From assembly GCA_020161615.1 (NCBI GenBank), contig JAIUPD010000013.1:62001-126000 (forward strand): a stretch of 64,000 bases of DNA, given 5' to 3'. The DNA is from Pseudomonadota bacterium (GTDB taxonomy: Bacteria; Pseudomonadota; Alphaproteobacteria; Rhodobacterales; Rhodobacteraceae). Shown here piece after piece: positions 42,412 through 51,064 of this stretch. The notes beneath the pieces are model-generated. The model did no database searches and was not told where the DNA came from. It saw only the letters and a list, made by a program, of their open reading frames with translations. The translations under genes were made by a program, and so were the position numbers. How positions within the stretch are numbered: the stretch's first letter is position 1; each line of letters starts with the position of its first letter.

Positions 42412-45400
42412 ATGAACGACCAATCGCGTCCGGCGCCGCAGGGCGTCCGCAGCGCTGTCGAAACCGTGGCCGAGGCCAGCTTTGCGCTGCTCCGGCGGCA
42501 CGGGATCGACAAGATCTTCGGCAATCCCGGCTCGACCGAACTGCCGATGTTCGTGAATCTGCCCGAGGATTTCACCTATGTGCTGGGCCTGCAGGAATCC
42601 GTCGCGGTCGGCATGGCCGATGCCCATGCCCAGATCACCGGCAACGCCGCCTTCGTGAACCTGCATTCCGCCGCGGGGCTGGGGCACGCGATGGGCAACC
42701 TCTACACGGCGATGAAGAACCGCACGCCGCTGATCGTGACCACCGGCCAGCAGACCCGCGCCCTGCTGCCGGGCGAGCCGTTTCTGGGCAACGAGGCGCC
42801 CGAGACGATGCCCGGCCCTTGCGTCAAATGGGCGATCCAGCCGGCCCGGGCCGAGGATGTGCCGCGCGCGCTGGAACAGGCCTATTGGCGGGCGATGCAG
42901 GCGCCGCGGGGTCCGGTGCTGGTCTCGGTACCCTTGGACGATTGGTCCCGCCCCGCCGCACCCATTGAACCGCGCGAGGTGTCGCTCAGGCTCGGCGCCG
43001 ATACCGAGGCGCTGGAGCGGGTGGCCGAGGGGCTGGAGGCGGCGCGTCAGGTGGCCATCGTCGTCGGTCCCGGCGTCGACCGGGACGGCGCCTGGGATGC
43101 GGTCGTGGCGCTGGCCGAAAGGCTGGCGGCGCCGGTCTGGGTCAGCCCGATGTCGTCGCGCTGTTCTTTCCCCGAGACGCATCCGCTGTTTGCCGGTTTC
43201 CTGCCCGCCGTGCAGCCCGGCATCTCGGACCGGCTTGCGCCCGCCGATGCCGTGCTGGTCCTTGGCGCGCCGGTCTTCACCTATCATTTCCCGGGCCTGC
43301 CCGAGCATCTGCGCCCCGGCACCAGCCTCTACCAGATCACCGATGACCCGGCGCAGGCGGCGGGGGCGGCAATCGGCCTGTCGCTGGTCGCCGATTGCGG
43401 CACGGCGGCGGCCTTCCTGACCGGGCGCTGCACCGCCCGCCCGGCGCCCGAGCGCCCGATGCGCGACATCCCGGGCGTGCCGCAACCCGAGACGATCACC
43501 AACGAATGGTTCATGCAGGTGCTCAGCGACCTGCGCGACCCCGACAGCATCGTGGTCGAGGAAGCCCCCAGCGCCCGCGACGCGCTGCACGATTACTTCC
43601 CCATCGACCGGCCCGGCGGCTTCTTTGCCACCGCCTCGGGCGGGCTGGGTTATGGCCTGCCGGCGGCGGTCGGCGCGGCCCTGACCGGGCAGGAGCGGCC
43701 GGTGGTGGCGATCATGGGCGATGGATCGAGCCTCTATTCCATTCAGGCGCTCTGGTCGGCGGCGGAACATGACGCCGACCTCTGCATCCTGGTCCTGAAC
43801 AACGGCGGCTACGGCGCGCTGAAGGGCATCGCCGAGAAGACGCAGGCCCGCGACGTGGCCGGGGTCACGATCAACCACCTCGATTTCGTGCAGATCGCCC
43901 GGGCGCAGGGCGTGCCGGCCGAACGCTGCGCCGATCCGGCCGTGCTGCCCGGCGCGATCCGCGAGATGCTGGCGCGGAAGGGTCCGCGCCTTCTGGAAGT
44001 GATGATCGGGCCGCAGCCCGAGACCGAGACAGCTCAACGGGAGGAAGAGCCCATGAACGTGATGACCAGCGCCGCTCCGGCGGTCCCGACCCCCAGCGCG
44101 GGCCGCCTGAAGGCGCCCGAGAAATTCTTCATCAACGGCCAATGGGTCGAGCCCCTGTCGCGTGCCAGCCTCGAGGTCGTCTCGCCGATGACCGAGGAAG
44201 TGATCCTGCGCTATCCCGAGGCCGGGACCGCCGATATCGACCGCGCTGTCGCCGCCGCGCGCCATGCCTTTGACGAGGGCCCGTGGCCGCGCCTCTCGCC
44301 CACCGAGCGTGCGCGTTACCTGCGCAAGATCGCCCGCAACATCGAAGACCGGATGGAGGATATCGTTCAGGCCTGGGTGGCGCAGGTCGGCGTGCCGGTG
44401 ATGCTGGCCAAGAAGCTGGCGCCGCAGAACGCGCAGCTTTTCGACTTCTACGCCGACATGATCGAGAGTTACCCGTTCATCGACGCCCGCAAGCGTGCCG
44501 ATGGCGGCACGACGCGGGTGGTGAAAGAACCGGTGGGCGTGACCGCCGCCATTTCGCCCTGGAACGCGCCGATGGTGCTGCTGACCTACAAGATCGCGGC
44601 GGGGCTGGCGGCGGGTTGCACCTTCGTCGCCAAACCCTCGCCTGAAACCCCGCTTGAGGCCTATGTCATGGCCGAATGCATCGAGAAGGCAGGCCTGCCC
44701 GCGGGCGTCTTCAACCTGGTGCCCGCCGGGCGCGATGTGGGTGATTACCTGATCCGCCGCCCGGACATCGACAAGGTTGCCTTCACCGGCTCGACCGCCG
44801 CGGGCAAGCATATCGCCGCGGTCTGTTCGGAGCGGCTGGCGCGGGTCTCGCTGGAACTGGGCGGCAAATCCGCCGCCGTCCTGCTGCCCGATGCCGATTT
44901 CCAGAAGGCATTGATGCCGCTCTTGATCTATTCCATGCCGATCACCGGGCAGGTCTGTTTCTCGCTGACCCGCATCCTGGTGCCCGAGACGCGCAAGCAG
45001 GAATTCCTGGATCTGTTCGTCCCGGCGGTGCAATCGCTGAAACTGGGCGATCCCTCCGATCCCTCGACCCAGATGGGCCCCCTCACCATGGCCCGCCAGC
45101 GCGAGCGGGTCGAGGGCTATATCAAGGCCGGGATCGAAGGCGGCGCGCGGGTCCTTTGCGGCGGCAAGCGTCCCGCGGGGATGGAGAAGGGCTTCTTCAT
45201 CGAGCCCACGGTCTTCACCGATGTCACCCCCGGCATGAAGATCTTCCAGGAAGAGATTTTCGGCCCGGTCGTTTCGGTGATCGGCTACCGCGACGAGGAG
45301 GACGCGGCGCGCAAGGCCAATGACTCGGTCTATGGGCTCGCGGGTGCCGTCTTCTCGCAGGACCCGGAAAAGGCCTATGCCTTTGCCCGGCGGGTGCGGG

Positions 45401-45540
45401 CAGGCAATATGTCGGTCAATTCGATGATCGTGGACATCACCATGCCTTTCGGCGGTTTCAAGCAATCGGGGCAGGGGCGCGAGGGCGGGATCGAGGGGTT
45501 GGAGAATTACCTCGAAACCAAGTCCATCCACATGGGGTAA
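42412..45540 (+). CDS. benzoylformate decarboxylase-like / aldehyde dehydrogenase fusion
   Basis: 1042 residues in one frame. Residues 1-547: ThDP enzyme closely resembling MdlC; BFD active-site residues S26, E47, H70 and H281 align with S41 (GNPGSTELP), E62 (GLQES), H85 (NLHSAAG) and H292 (FTYHFPG); cofactor motif G436-D437-G438 with a trailing NN. Residues 548-1042: aldehyde dehydrogenase with N718 (SPWNAP), E815 (LELGGK) and C849 (GQVCFS), i.e. N171, E268 and C302 in domain numbering. It would convert an aryl 2-oxoacid to an aldehyde and then the acid, as MdlC and MdlD do separately. The junction has no linker: codon 542 is CAA (44035-44037) where a stop is expected, with GGGAGGAAGAG and ATG (44053) behind it. 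A TAA to CAA change or a sequencing error would explain it. Start: ATG behind GGGAGGC. Confidence 0.9.
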   Translation: MNDQSRPAPQGVRSAVETVAEASFALLRRHGIDKIFGNPGSTELPMFVNLPEDFTYVLGLQESVAVGMADAHAQITGNAAFVNLHSAAGLGHAMGNLYTAMKNRTPLIVTTGQQTRALLPGEPFLGNEAPETMPGPCVKWAIQPARAEDVPRALEQAYWRAMQAPRGPVLVSVPLDDWSRPAAPIEPREVSLRLGADTEALERVAEGLEAARQVAIVVGPGVDRDGAWDAVVALAERLAAPVWVSPMSSRCSFPETHPLFAGFLPAVQPGISDRLAPADAVLVLGAPVFTYHFPGLPEHLRPGTSLYQITDDPAQAAGAAIGLSLVADCGTAAAFLTGRCTARPAPERPMRDIPGVPQPETITNEWFMQVLSDLRDPDSIVVEEAPSARDALHDYFPIDRPGGFFATASGGLGYGLPAAVGAALTGQERPVVAIMGDGSSLYSIQALWSAAEHDADLCILVLNNGGYGALKGIAEKTQARDVAGVTINHLDFVQIARAQGVPAERCADPAVLPGAIREMLARKGPRLLEVMIGPQPETETAQREEEPMNVMTSAAPAVPTPSAGRLKAPEKFFINGQWVEPLSRASLEVVSPMTEEVILRYPEAGTADIDRAVAAARHAFDEGPWPRLSPTERARYLRKIARNIEDRMEDIVQAWVAQVGVPVMLAKKLAPQNAQLFDFYADMIESYPFIDARKRADGGTTRVVKEPVGVTAAISPWNAPMVLLTYKIAAGLAAGCTFVAKPSPETPLEAYVMAECIEKAGLPAGVFNLVPAGRDVGDYLIRRPDIDKVAFTGSTAAGKHIAAVCSERLARVSLELGGKSAAVLLPDADFQKALMPLLIYSMPITGQVCFSLTRILVPETRKQEFLDLFVPAVQSLKLGDPSDPSTQMGPLTMARQRERVEGYIKAGIEGGARVLCGGKRPAGMEKGFFIEPTVFTDVTPGMKIFQEEIFGPVVSVIGYRDEEDAARKANDSVYGLAGAVFSQDPEKAYAFARRVRAGNMSVNSMIVDITMPFGGFKQSGQGREGGIEGLENYLETKSIHMG

Positions 45541-45565
45541 TCCGCGGGTTGGGAGCGGAAGGCGG

Positions 45566-45594
45566 AACGGCCCGGGGCTCACCCGGGCCGTTTT
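45566..45594 (+). terminator. intrinsic terminator of the decarboxylase-dehydrogenase gene
   Basis: Arms AACGGCCCGGG (45566-45576) and CCCGGGCCGTT (45582-45592), five-base loop, ending in TTTT (45591-45594), 25 bases behind the stop. Confidence 0.88.
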
Positions 45595-45618
45595 GCCGTG
45601 GCGAAGCGGGGCAAGGGG

Positions 45619-46077
45619 TCAGACCACTTCCCAGATCCCGATCTCGACGGCGCTGGCAAAGCGTGCGCCGGTGCCGACAAAGACCGTGCGGTTCACCCAT
45701 TCGTAGCGCGGATCGCCGGTGTGGAGGCGCGGCTGGGTGCGCATGTAATATTCCGCCGGATCCACCGCCTCGCCCTTCGCCACCCGGGCCAGGACCTCGG
45801 CCGGGCCATGCCGGTAACCGAAGTTGCGGATGTCGATCAGCGCGCCGTCATGCGTCTCGATGGCGTAACGGGTGTCAAGCTCGGCGTGTCCCGGGTAGAG
45901 CGTCTGCCAATCGGCGCCCAGGTTCAGGACCCGTCCCTCGATCCGCCCGGTTACCGTCCCGCCGATGATCGGGATGATCCGCCAGGTCAACCCGTCAGCC
46001 GCCCCCTTTTCCAAAGGCGCCGCCAGCTCGGCCCGGATGTGACAGACCTGGCGCAGTTCCGGTGTGGCAAATTTCAT
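45619..46077 (-). CDS. DUF3237 domain protein
   Basis: 152 residues, a single small beta-barrel-like domain: IRAELAAPLEKGAADGLTWRIIPIIGGTVTGRIEG near the start, LDTRYAIETHDGALIDIRNFGYRHGP in the middle and YYMRTQPRLHTGDPRYEWVNRTVFVGTG at the end are characteristic of DUF3237. No biochemical function is assigned. It overlaps the DctM stop by four bases (ATGA), so it is expressed with the TRAP transporter and probably handles the imported compound. The neighbouring BFD-ALDH fusion points to aromatic acids, but this is inferred. Confidence 0.85.
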   Translation of the reverse strand: MKFATPELRQVCHIRAELAAPLEKGAADGLTWRIIPIIGGTVTGRIEGRVLNLGADWQTLYPGHAELDTRYAIETHDGALIDIRNFGYRHGPAEVLARVAKGEAVDPAEYYMRTQPRLHTGDPRYEWVNRTVFVGTGARFASAVEIGIWEVV

Positions 46078-47369
46078 CCCATGGTCCTTGGCAGCCAGAG
46101 CACGATGGCCGGGAAGGCCACCAGAATGGCCAGCCGCAACACATCCGCCGCGATGAAGGGCAGCACGCCGCGGAAGATCACCGGCAGTTTCACTTCCTTG
46201 GCGATCATGTTGATCACATAGACGTTTATCCCGACGGGCGGCGTGATCAACCCCAGTTCGGCGGTCATGACGATGATGATGCCGAACCAGATCGGGTCGA
46301 AGCCCAGATGCACGATCACCGGATAGACGATCGGCACCATGAGGATGATCATCGCCATGGAATCGAGGATGCAGCCGGCGATGATGAAGACCAGAAGGAT
46401 CAGCGCCAGCGTGCCCATGGGCCCGAAGTCGAGCGCCACGAGCCACGAGGTCAGTTTCTGCGGCGATTGGGTGATGGCCAGGAAATACCCGAACAGCATG
46501 GCCCCGATCAGGACGGTATAGACCGAGACCGAGGTCCGAAGCGCCTCGGTCAGGCTGTCGACGATCTGGCGGAAGTTGAGCCGCCCGCGAACGATCCCCA
46601 CCACCATGGTCAGCGTGGCGCCGATGGCCGAGGCCTCGGTGGGCGTGGCGACGCCCCAGTAGATCGAGCCGATCACCATGACGAAAAGCAGCACCACCGC
46701 CCAGATCCCGGCCAGCGAGCGCATGGCCTCGACAAGGCTGAAGGGCGTGCCGGCGGGCAGGGACTTGCGGTGCCCGATCAGCAGCGCGGCCATGTACATG
46801 GCGATGGCCAGAAGCCCCGGCACGATCCCGGCGATGAAGAGTTTGCCGACATCGGTTTCGGTGATGTAGGCATAGACCACCATCACGACCGAGGGCGGGA
46901 TCAGGATCCCCAGCGTGCCGCCCGCGGCGATGACGCCGGTCGCCGCATCCTCGCGGTAGCCGTAGCGGCGCATCTCGGGCAGCGCGATCTTGGTCATCGT
47001 CGCGGCGGTCGCCACCGACGAGCCGCAGATCGCGGCGAACCCGCCGCAAGCGGCGATGGTCGACAGCCCCAGCCCGCCCCTGAACGGGCCGAGCCAGGCG
47101 TTGCCCGCCCTGAACAATTCCTTGCTGATGCCGGAATTGGTGGCGAAAATCCCCATCAGGATGAAGAAACTGACCAGCGTCAGGTTGAAGTCCGTGATCA
47201 CCCGGATGGGCGAGGAGGCCAGCAGGTTCAGCGCCGGGCCGATGCCGCGGATCGCGGCGAAGCCGAAGACGCCGACCAGGCCCATGGCGATGCCGATCGG
47301 CACCCGCAGCGCCATCATGCCAAAGAGCGCGAGGAAACCGACGAGGGCGATAAGGTCAGGGGTCGTCAT
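46074..47369 (-). CDS. dctM: TRAP transporter large permease DctM
   Basis: 431 residues, about twelve membrane helices. DctM signatures ACGGFAAICGSSVATAATMTKIALPEMRRYGY, GTLGILIPPSVVMVVYAYITE, YWGVATPTEASAIGATLTMV and GCILDSMAMIILMVPIVYPV are clear. It forms the proton/sodium-coupled transport channel with the DctQ protein encoded one base upstream. It is followed with a four-base overlap by the DUF3237 gene. Confidence 0.95.
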   Translation of the reverse strand: MTTPDLIALVGFLALFGMMALRVPIGIAMGLVGVFGFAAIRGIGPALNLLASSPIRVITDFNLTLVSFFILMGIFATNSGISKELFRAGNAWLGPFRGGLGLSTIAACGGFAAICGSSVATAATMTKIALPEMRRYGYREDAATGVIAAGGTLGILIPPSVVMVVYAYITETDVGKLFIAGIVPGLLAIAMYMAALLIGHRKSLPAGTPFSLVEAMRSLAGIWAVVLLFVMVIGSIYWGVATPTEASAIGATLTMVVGIVRGRLNFRQIVDSLTEALRTSVSVYTVLIGAMLFGYFLAITQSPQKLTSWLVALDFGPMGTLALILLVFIIAGCILDSMAMIILMVPIVYPVIVHLGFDPIWFGIIIVMTAELGLITPPVGINVYVINMIAKEVKLPVIFRGVLPFIAADVLRLAILVAFPAIVLWLPRTMG

Positions 47370-47370
47370 G

Positions 47371-47883
47371 TCAGTCCAGCTTCTGCGCGGCTTCGCGCTC
47401 GAATTCGGGATTCGCCTTGCCGGTGGCCAGCAGGAACAGGCGCACGGTCACGGTCAGGATGCTGATGGCGGTTCCGGCCCAGATCAGCGCCATCAGGGGC
47501 CAGACCGGCAGGCGCAGGTCGAAGGTCGCCTCGTTCGAGCGCATGGCGCTGTCGACGCGGCCGAACATCTTCCAGGCCAGCAGCACGACGAAGAGCAAGA
47601 GCACCGCCCAGGCCAGGAACTCGACCCAGCGGCGGGCGCGGTCGGGCATCATCTCGACGAAAAGGTCGACGGTGATATGACCGCCGCGATAGCCGACCGA
47701 GGCGAAGCCCCACATGATGCAGGCGCCGATCAGCAGGCGCGAGACATCGAAACTGTCGGGGACGGGGGTGGTCAGCGCATAGCGGCCGATGGCCGAGACG
47801 ACGATGAGGATCGTGCACAGGCCGAGCAGCAGCCCGGCCAGCATTTCCACGACCCGGCAGAAACGTTCCAGGATCTTGACCAA
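47371..47883 (-). CDS. dctQ: TRAP transporter small permease DctQ
   Basis: 170 residues if the TTG at 47883 is used; GTG at 47850 or ATG at 47844 are in-frame alternatives and no start has a good Shine-Dalgarno site. Four hydrophobic helices and the motif ACIMWGFASVGYRGGHITVDLFVEMMPDRARR are typical of DctQ. It lies 68 bases behind the DctP gene and one base before DctM. Confidence 0.9.
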   Translation of the reverse strand: MVKILERFCRVVEMLAGLLLGLCTILIVVSAIGRYALTTPVPDSFDVSRLLIGACIMWGFASVGYRGGHITVDLFVEMMPDRARRWVEFLAWAVLLLFVVLLAWKMFGRVDSAMRSNEATFDLRLPVWPLMALIWAGTAISILTVTVRLFLLATGKANPEFEREAAQKLD

Positions 47884-47951
47884 GGCGAGGGTCCGTCTGT
47901 CAGAAGGAAGGCCCGGGCGGTCCAGCCGCCCGGTGCCGGAAGCGGGTCAGG

Positions 47952-48980
47952 TCACTGCCCGTAGAGCCCGTCATAACGGGCCAGCGCGTCGCGCAGCCCC
48001 TGCAGCATCGCCTCGCCGTCACGGCCTTGCGATTCCATCAGCGCCAGCCATTCGGCGGTCAGCGGCTCGGCCGCGGCCTGCCACAGCGCCACCTGTTCGG
48101 CGTTGGGCGTGTGCAGCGTATGCGCGGGATCGGCGGCAATCGAGGCGCGTCCGGCGGCCTCGGCCCCGGCCCAGCCGGTCGACATCTCTTCGGCGGCCTC
48201 GGGCGTGCAGTGGTTCATCATGATGGTCCGCAGATCCTCGGGCATGCCGTCGATCATCGCCCGGTTCATGACGAAACCGTTGATCGAGGCATAGAAGGGC
48301 ATATCGAGGTGATGCGTGACCAGCGTATCCGCGCCGAAGATATAGAGCGACTGCCAGGGCGATTGCGTGATGTCGGCGGTGCCGTTCGACAGCACCTCGC
48401 GCATCGCCGGGGCCGGCACCTGCACCGAGGCCCCGCCCAGAAGGTTCACGAAGCGGGCTTCGGTGGCGTTGGCCGGGCGCACGGTGCGGCCGCGCACATC
48501 CTCGGGCACCAGGATCGGCTCCTTGCCGTGCATCGTGCCCGGGTCATGGGTCAGCGCCATGCAGAAATAGACATCGCTCATCTCGATGTCGTCATAGCCG
48601 CCCTGCTGATACCATTCGGTCAGGCCACGCACGGCGCCGGTGGCATTGGCAAAGAGGAACGGCAGTTCCGCGGCGGCCAGGATCGGGAAGCGGCCCGGCT
48701 GATAGCCCGGGTTGATGAAGGCGATATCGGCGATCCCGTCGCGGGCCATGTCGTAATGGTCGGCCGCCGCGCCCAGCTGCTGGGCGGGATAGACGGTGAA
48801 GGTGATGCGCCCGCCCGATTCCTCGGTGATCGACTGCATCCAGGGCTCCATGCCCAGGACCTGCAGCGGATGCGTGGCGGGCACCCAATGGGCGAGGCTG
48901 AGGTTGTATTCCTGCGCGTTGGCGGCGGCGCCAAGGCACAGGGCGACGGCCGTGGCGGCTGCCATGGTTCTGACGGTCAT
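47952..48980 (-). CDS. dctP: TRAP transporter solute-binding protein DctP
   Basis: 342 residues with a signal peptide (1-22, AANA) behind a strong GGGAGGAG site. DctP family features: LSLAHWVPATHPLQVLGMEPWMQSITEESGGRITFTVYPAQQLGAAADHYDMARDGIADIAFINPGYQPGRFP near the start and the ligand-binding arginine region GRTVRPANATEARFVNLLG (about 168-186). Characterised DctP proteins bind carboxylates; the neighbours suggest an aromatic or 2-oxo/2-hydroxy acid. It is divergent from the ThDP gene at 49409 across 428 bases that contain two ATGTRTACAT sites. Confidence 0.94.
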   Translation of the reverse strand: MTVRTMAAATAVALCLGAAANAQEYNLSLAHWVPATHPLQVLGMEPWMQSITEESGGRITFTVYPAQQLGAAADHYDMARDGIADIAFINPGYQPGRFPILAAAELPFLFANATGAVRGLTEWYQQGGYDDIEMSDVYFCMALTHDPGTMHGKEPILVPEDVRGRTVRPANATEARFVNLLGGASVQVPAPAMREVLSNGTADITQSPWQSLYIFGADTLVTHHLDMPFYASINGFVMNRAMIDGMPEDLRTIMMNHCTPEAAEEMSTGWAGAEAAGRASIAADPAHTLHTPNAEQVALWQAAAEPLTAEWLALMESQGRDGEAMLQGLRDALARYDGLYGQ

Positions 48981-49045
48981 TCTTCTCCTCCCTGTGAAGT
49001 CCTGACTGCCGCCGCGGCTTCCGCAGGGGCAGGGCTTCTGCGATT

Positions 49046-49055
49046 ATGTGTACAT
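49046..49055. promoter_or_regulatory. GntR/FCD-like half of a two-site operator (dctP side)
   Basis: ATGTGTACAT, 66 bases ahead of the dctP start. It differs in one base from the perfect palindrome at 49383-49392 and fits the NGTNNACN type of FCD-GntR regulators. No GntR gene is in the window. Confidence 0.5.
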
Positions 49056-49382
49056 GCCAAGGGGATTCGGACAAGCAATTTCTGGATCGTCAAATCAGAT
49101 TCGGCGGCGCAGCCCCGCTCGCCCCTGCCGCGCCGCGGCATCGTTCGCTGGGCGCCGGTTGGGCGCCGACTCGCCCCGATAGTCGCCGAATCGCCCGGTA
49201 TTGCCTGTTATTTTGGCACGATTTCAAGGCTAATTCCGTCCGGGATTTCCCGGGGGACCGAGGCCGGTTTCATCTCAGGGTGCCGAACATGCCGCCTTTG
49301 CGCCCGATTTCCGCCGCGAAGGCCCCGCAGTGTCGCACTCGCCCGTTGCGCTGCACGGAAGGGTCGGGCAGTCTCGCAATCA

Positions 49383-49392
49383 ATGTATACAT
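49383..49392. promoter_or_regulatory. GntR/FCD-like operator (ThDP-enzyme side)
   Basis: ATGTATACAT, a perfect 10-bp palindrome that ends 16 bases before the ThDP start, between the likely transcription start and the GGGAGGGG site. With 49046-49055 it frames the divergent promoter region. Confidence 0.55.
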
Positions 49393-49408
49393 CCAGGGAG
49401 GGGTGGCC

Positions 49409-51064
49409 ATGAAAGTCGGGGATGCAATCGCCGAGATCCTGCGGCGCGAAGGCGTCGAGATGGTGATCGGTTACCCGGTCAACCATGTGCTGGAATATGC
49501 CGCCATCGCCAATATCCGGCCGATCATCGTCCGGCAGGAGCGCACCGGCGCCCATATGGCCGACGCCATCAGCCGCCTGACCAGCGGCGAGAAGATCGGC
49601 GTCTTCGTCATGCAATCGGGTCCCGGGGCGGAAAACACCTATGGCGCCATCGCCCAGGCCTATTCGGAATCGGTGCCGCTCTTGGTCATGCCGGGCGGCT
49701 ATCACCGGCGGCTTGCCCATGTCTCGCCGAACTACAATTCCACCATTTCCATGCGCGACATCACCAAATCGGCCGAGCCGATCAACGATGCGCGCGAGAT
49801 CCCGGCCATCATGCGCCGCGCCTTTTCCCGCCTGAAGAACGGCCGCGGCGGCCCGGTGCTGGTCGAGATCCCCAATGACATCTGGGGCGACGAGGTGCCC
49901 GAGCCCCTGAATTACAAGCCCGTCCTGCGCTCCAAATTCGGCCCCGATCCGGCGGCCGTGGTCGAGGCCGTCTCGCTGCTGGCCGGGGCCAAGCGGCCGG
50001 TGATCTACGCGGGTCAGGGCGTGCATTACGCCAAGGCCTGGCCGCAGCTGAAGGCGCTGGCCGAGCGGCTCTCGATCCCGGTCTGCACCTCGCTGGAAGG
50101 CAAAAGCGCCTTCCCCGAGGATCACAAGCTGGCGCTGGGCTCGGGTGGCGCGGCGCTGCCGCTGACGGTGCGGCATTTCCTCGACAACGCCGACGTCATC
50201 TTCGGCATCGGCTGCTCCTTCACCGAAACCGCCTTCGGGGTGGAGATGCCGCTGGGCAAGCGCGTCATCCACGCCACGCTGGACCCTGATCACGTCAACA
50301 AGGACCTTGAGGCCGAGGTGGCGCTGATCGGCGACGCCGCACTGACGCTGGACGCGGTTCTGGCCGAGATCGAGGGCCGACGCTTGGCCCGGCCCGATCC
50401 GCAATCCGTGGCCGATGAAATCCAGCGCATCCGCGCGCAATGGATGAAGAAATGGATGGTCAAGCTGCGCTCGGACGAGGCGCCGTTCCGGCCCTACCGC
50501 GTGCTCTGGGACCTGCAGCAGACGGTCGATGTGGCGAACACCATCATCACCCATGATGCGGGCTCGCCCCGCGACCAGCTCTCGCCCTTCTGGGTCTCGA
50601 CCACGCCGCTCAGCTACATCGGCTGGGGCAAGTCCACGCAGCTAGGCTATGGCCTTGGCCTCGCCATGGGCGCCAAGCTCGCCTGCCCGGACAAGCTGTG
50701 CATCAATGTCTGGGGCGATGCGGCGATCGGCTTCACCGGCATGGATTTCGAGACCGCGGTGCGGGAACGCATCCCGATCCTGTCGATCCTGCTGAACAAC
50801 CATTCCATGGCCATGGAATTGCCGATCATGCCCGTCTCGACCGAGAAATACCGATCGACCGACATCGGCGGCGATTACGCGGCCTTCGCCAAGGCGATGG
50901 GCGGCTATGGCGAGCGGATCACCGAAGTCTCGGAAATCATCCCCGCCATCAAGCGCGGCATCGCCGCGACCGAGGCGGGGCAACCCGCGCTTTTGGAATT
51001 CATCACCTGTCAGGAGATCGAATCCTCCAAATATCCGCGCGGCTCGGGGAACCTCTACCCGTGA
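49409..51064 (+). CDS. thiamine-diphosphate-dependent enzyme, acetolactate synthase-like, unassigned substrate
   Basis: 551 residues. Three ThDP-family domains are visible: N-terminal PYR domain with catalytic E44 (VRQERTGAHMAD), central domain (about 185-330) and C-terminal PP domain. The cofactor motif reads G436-D437-A438 where GDG is usual, followed at the proper distance by N463-N464 and HSMAMELP. Mg-ThDP can still bind with GDA. The family includes oxalyl-CoA and sulfopyruvate decarboxylase-like enzymes, but I cannot place it further. ATG behind GGGAGGGG. The stop overlaps the FAD oxidase start (GTGA), so both enzymes are made together: a 2-oxoacid from the oxidase may feed this enzyme. 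Confidence 0.88.
   Translation: MKVGDAIAEILRREGVEMVIGYPVNHVLEYAAIANIRPIIVRQERTGAHMADAISRLTSGEKIGVFVMQSGPGAENTYGAIAQAYSESVPLLVMPGGYHRRLAHVSPNYNSTISMRDITKSAEPINDAREIPAIMRRAFSRLKNGRGGPVLVEIPNDIWGDEVPEPLNYKPVLRSKFGPDPAAVVEAVSLLAGAKRPVIYAGQGVHYAKAWPQLKALAERLSIPVCTSLEGKSAFPEDHKLALGSGGAALPLTVRHFLDNADVIFGIGCSFTETAFGVEMPLGKRVIHATLDPDHVNKDLEAEVALIGDAALTLDAVLAEIEGRRLARPDPQSVADEIQRIRAQWMKKWMVKLRSDEAPFRPYRVLWDLQQTVDVANTIITHDAGSPRDQLSPFWVSTTPLSYIGWGKSTQLGYGLGLAMGAKLACPDKLCINVWGDAAIGFTGMDFETAVRERIPILSILLNNHSMAMELPIMPVSTEKYRSTDIGGDYAAFAKAMGGYGERITEVSEIIPAIKRGIAATEAGQPALLEFITCQEIESSKYPRGSGNLYP

Larger units (their letters stand above)
48981..49408. other. 428-base divergent intergenic region, dctP / ThDP enzyme
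   Basis: No gene is supported here: the plus-strand frame reading into 49409 has no starts with ribosome-binding sites and no similarity. It holds two related palindromes (49046-49055 and 49383-49392), one near each promoter. The centre is GC-rich, with several GGGCGCC-type inverted runs around 49141-49180, and no further gene or repeat copy. Confidence 0.7.

Noticed and set aside
42304-45582. Very long antisense open frame opposite the decarboxylase-dehydrogenase gene
   Set aside because: Codon pattern follows the high GC third position of the sense gene; the product is rich in Arg, His, Gly and Gln with no domain, while the sense frame has complete active sites.
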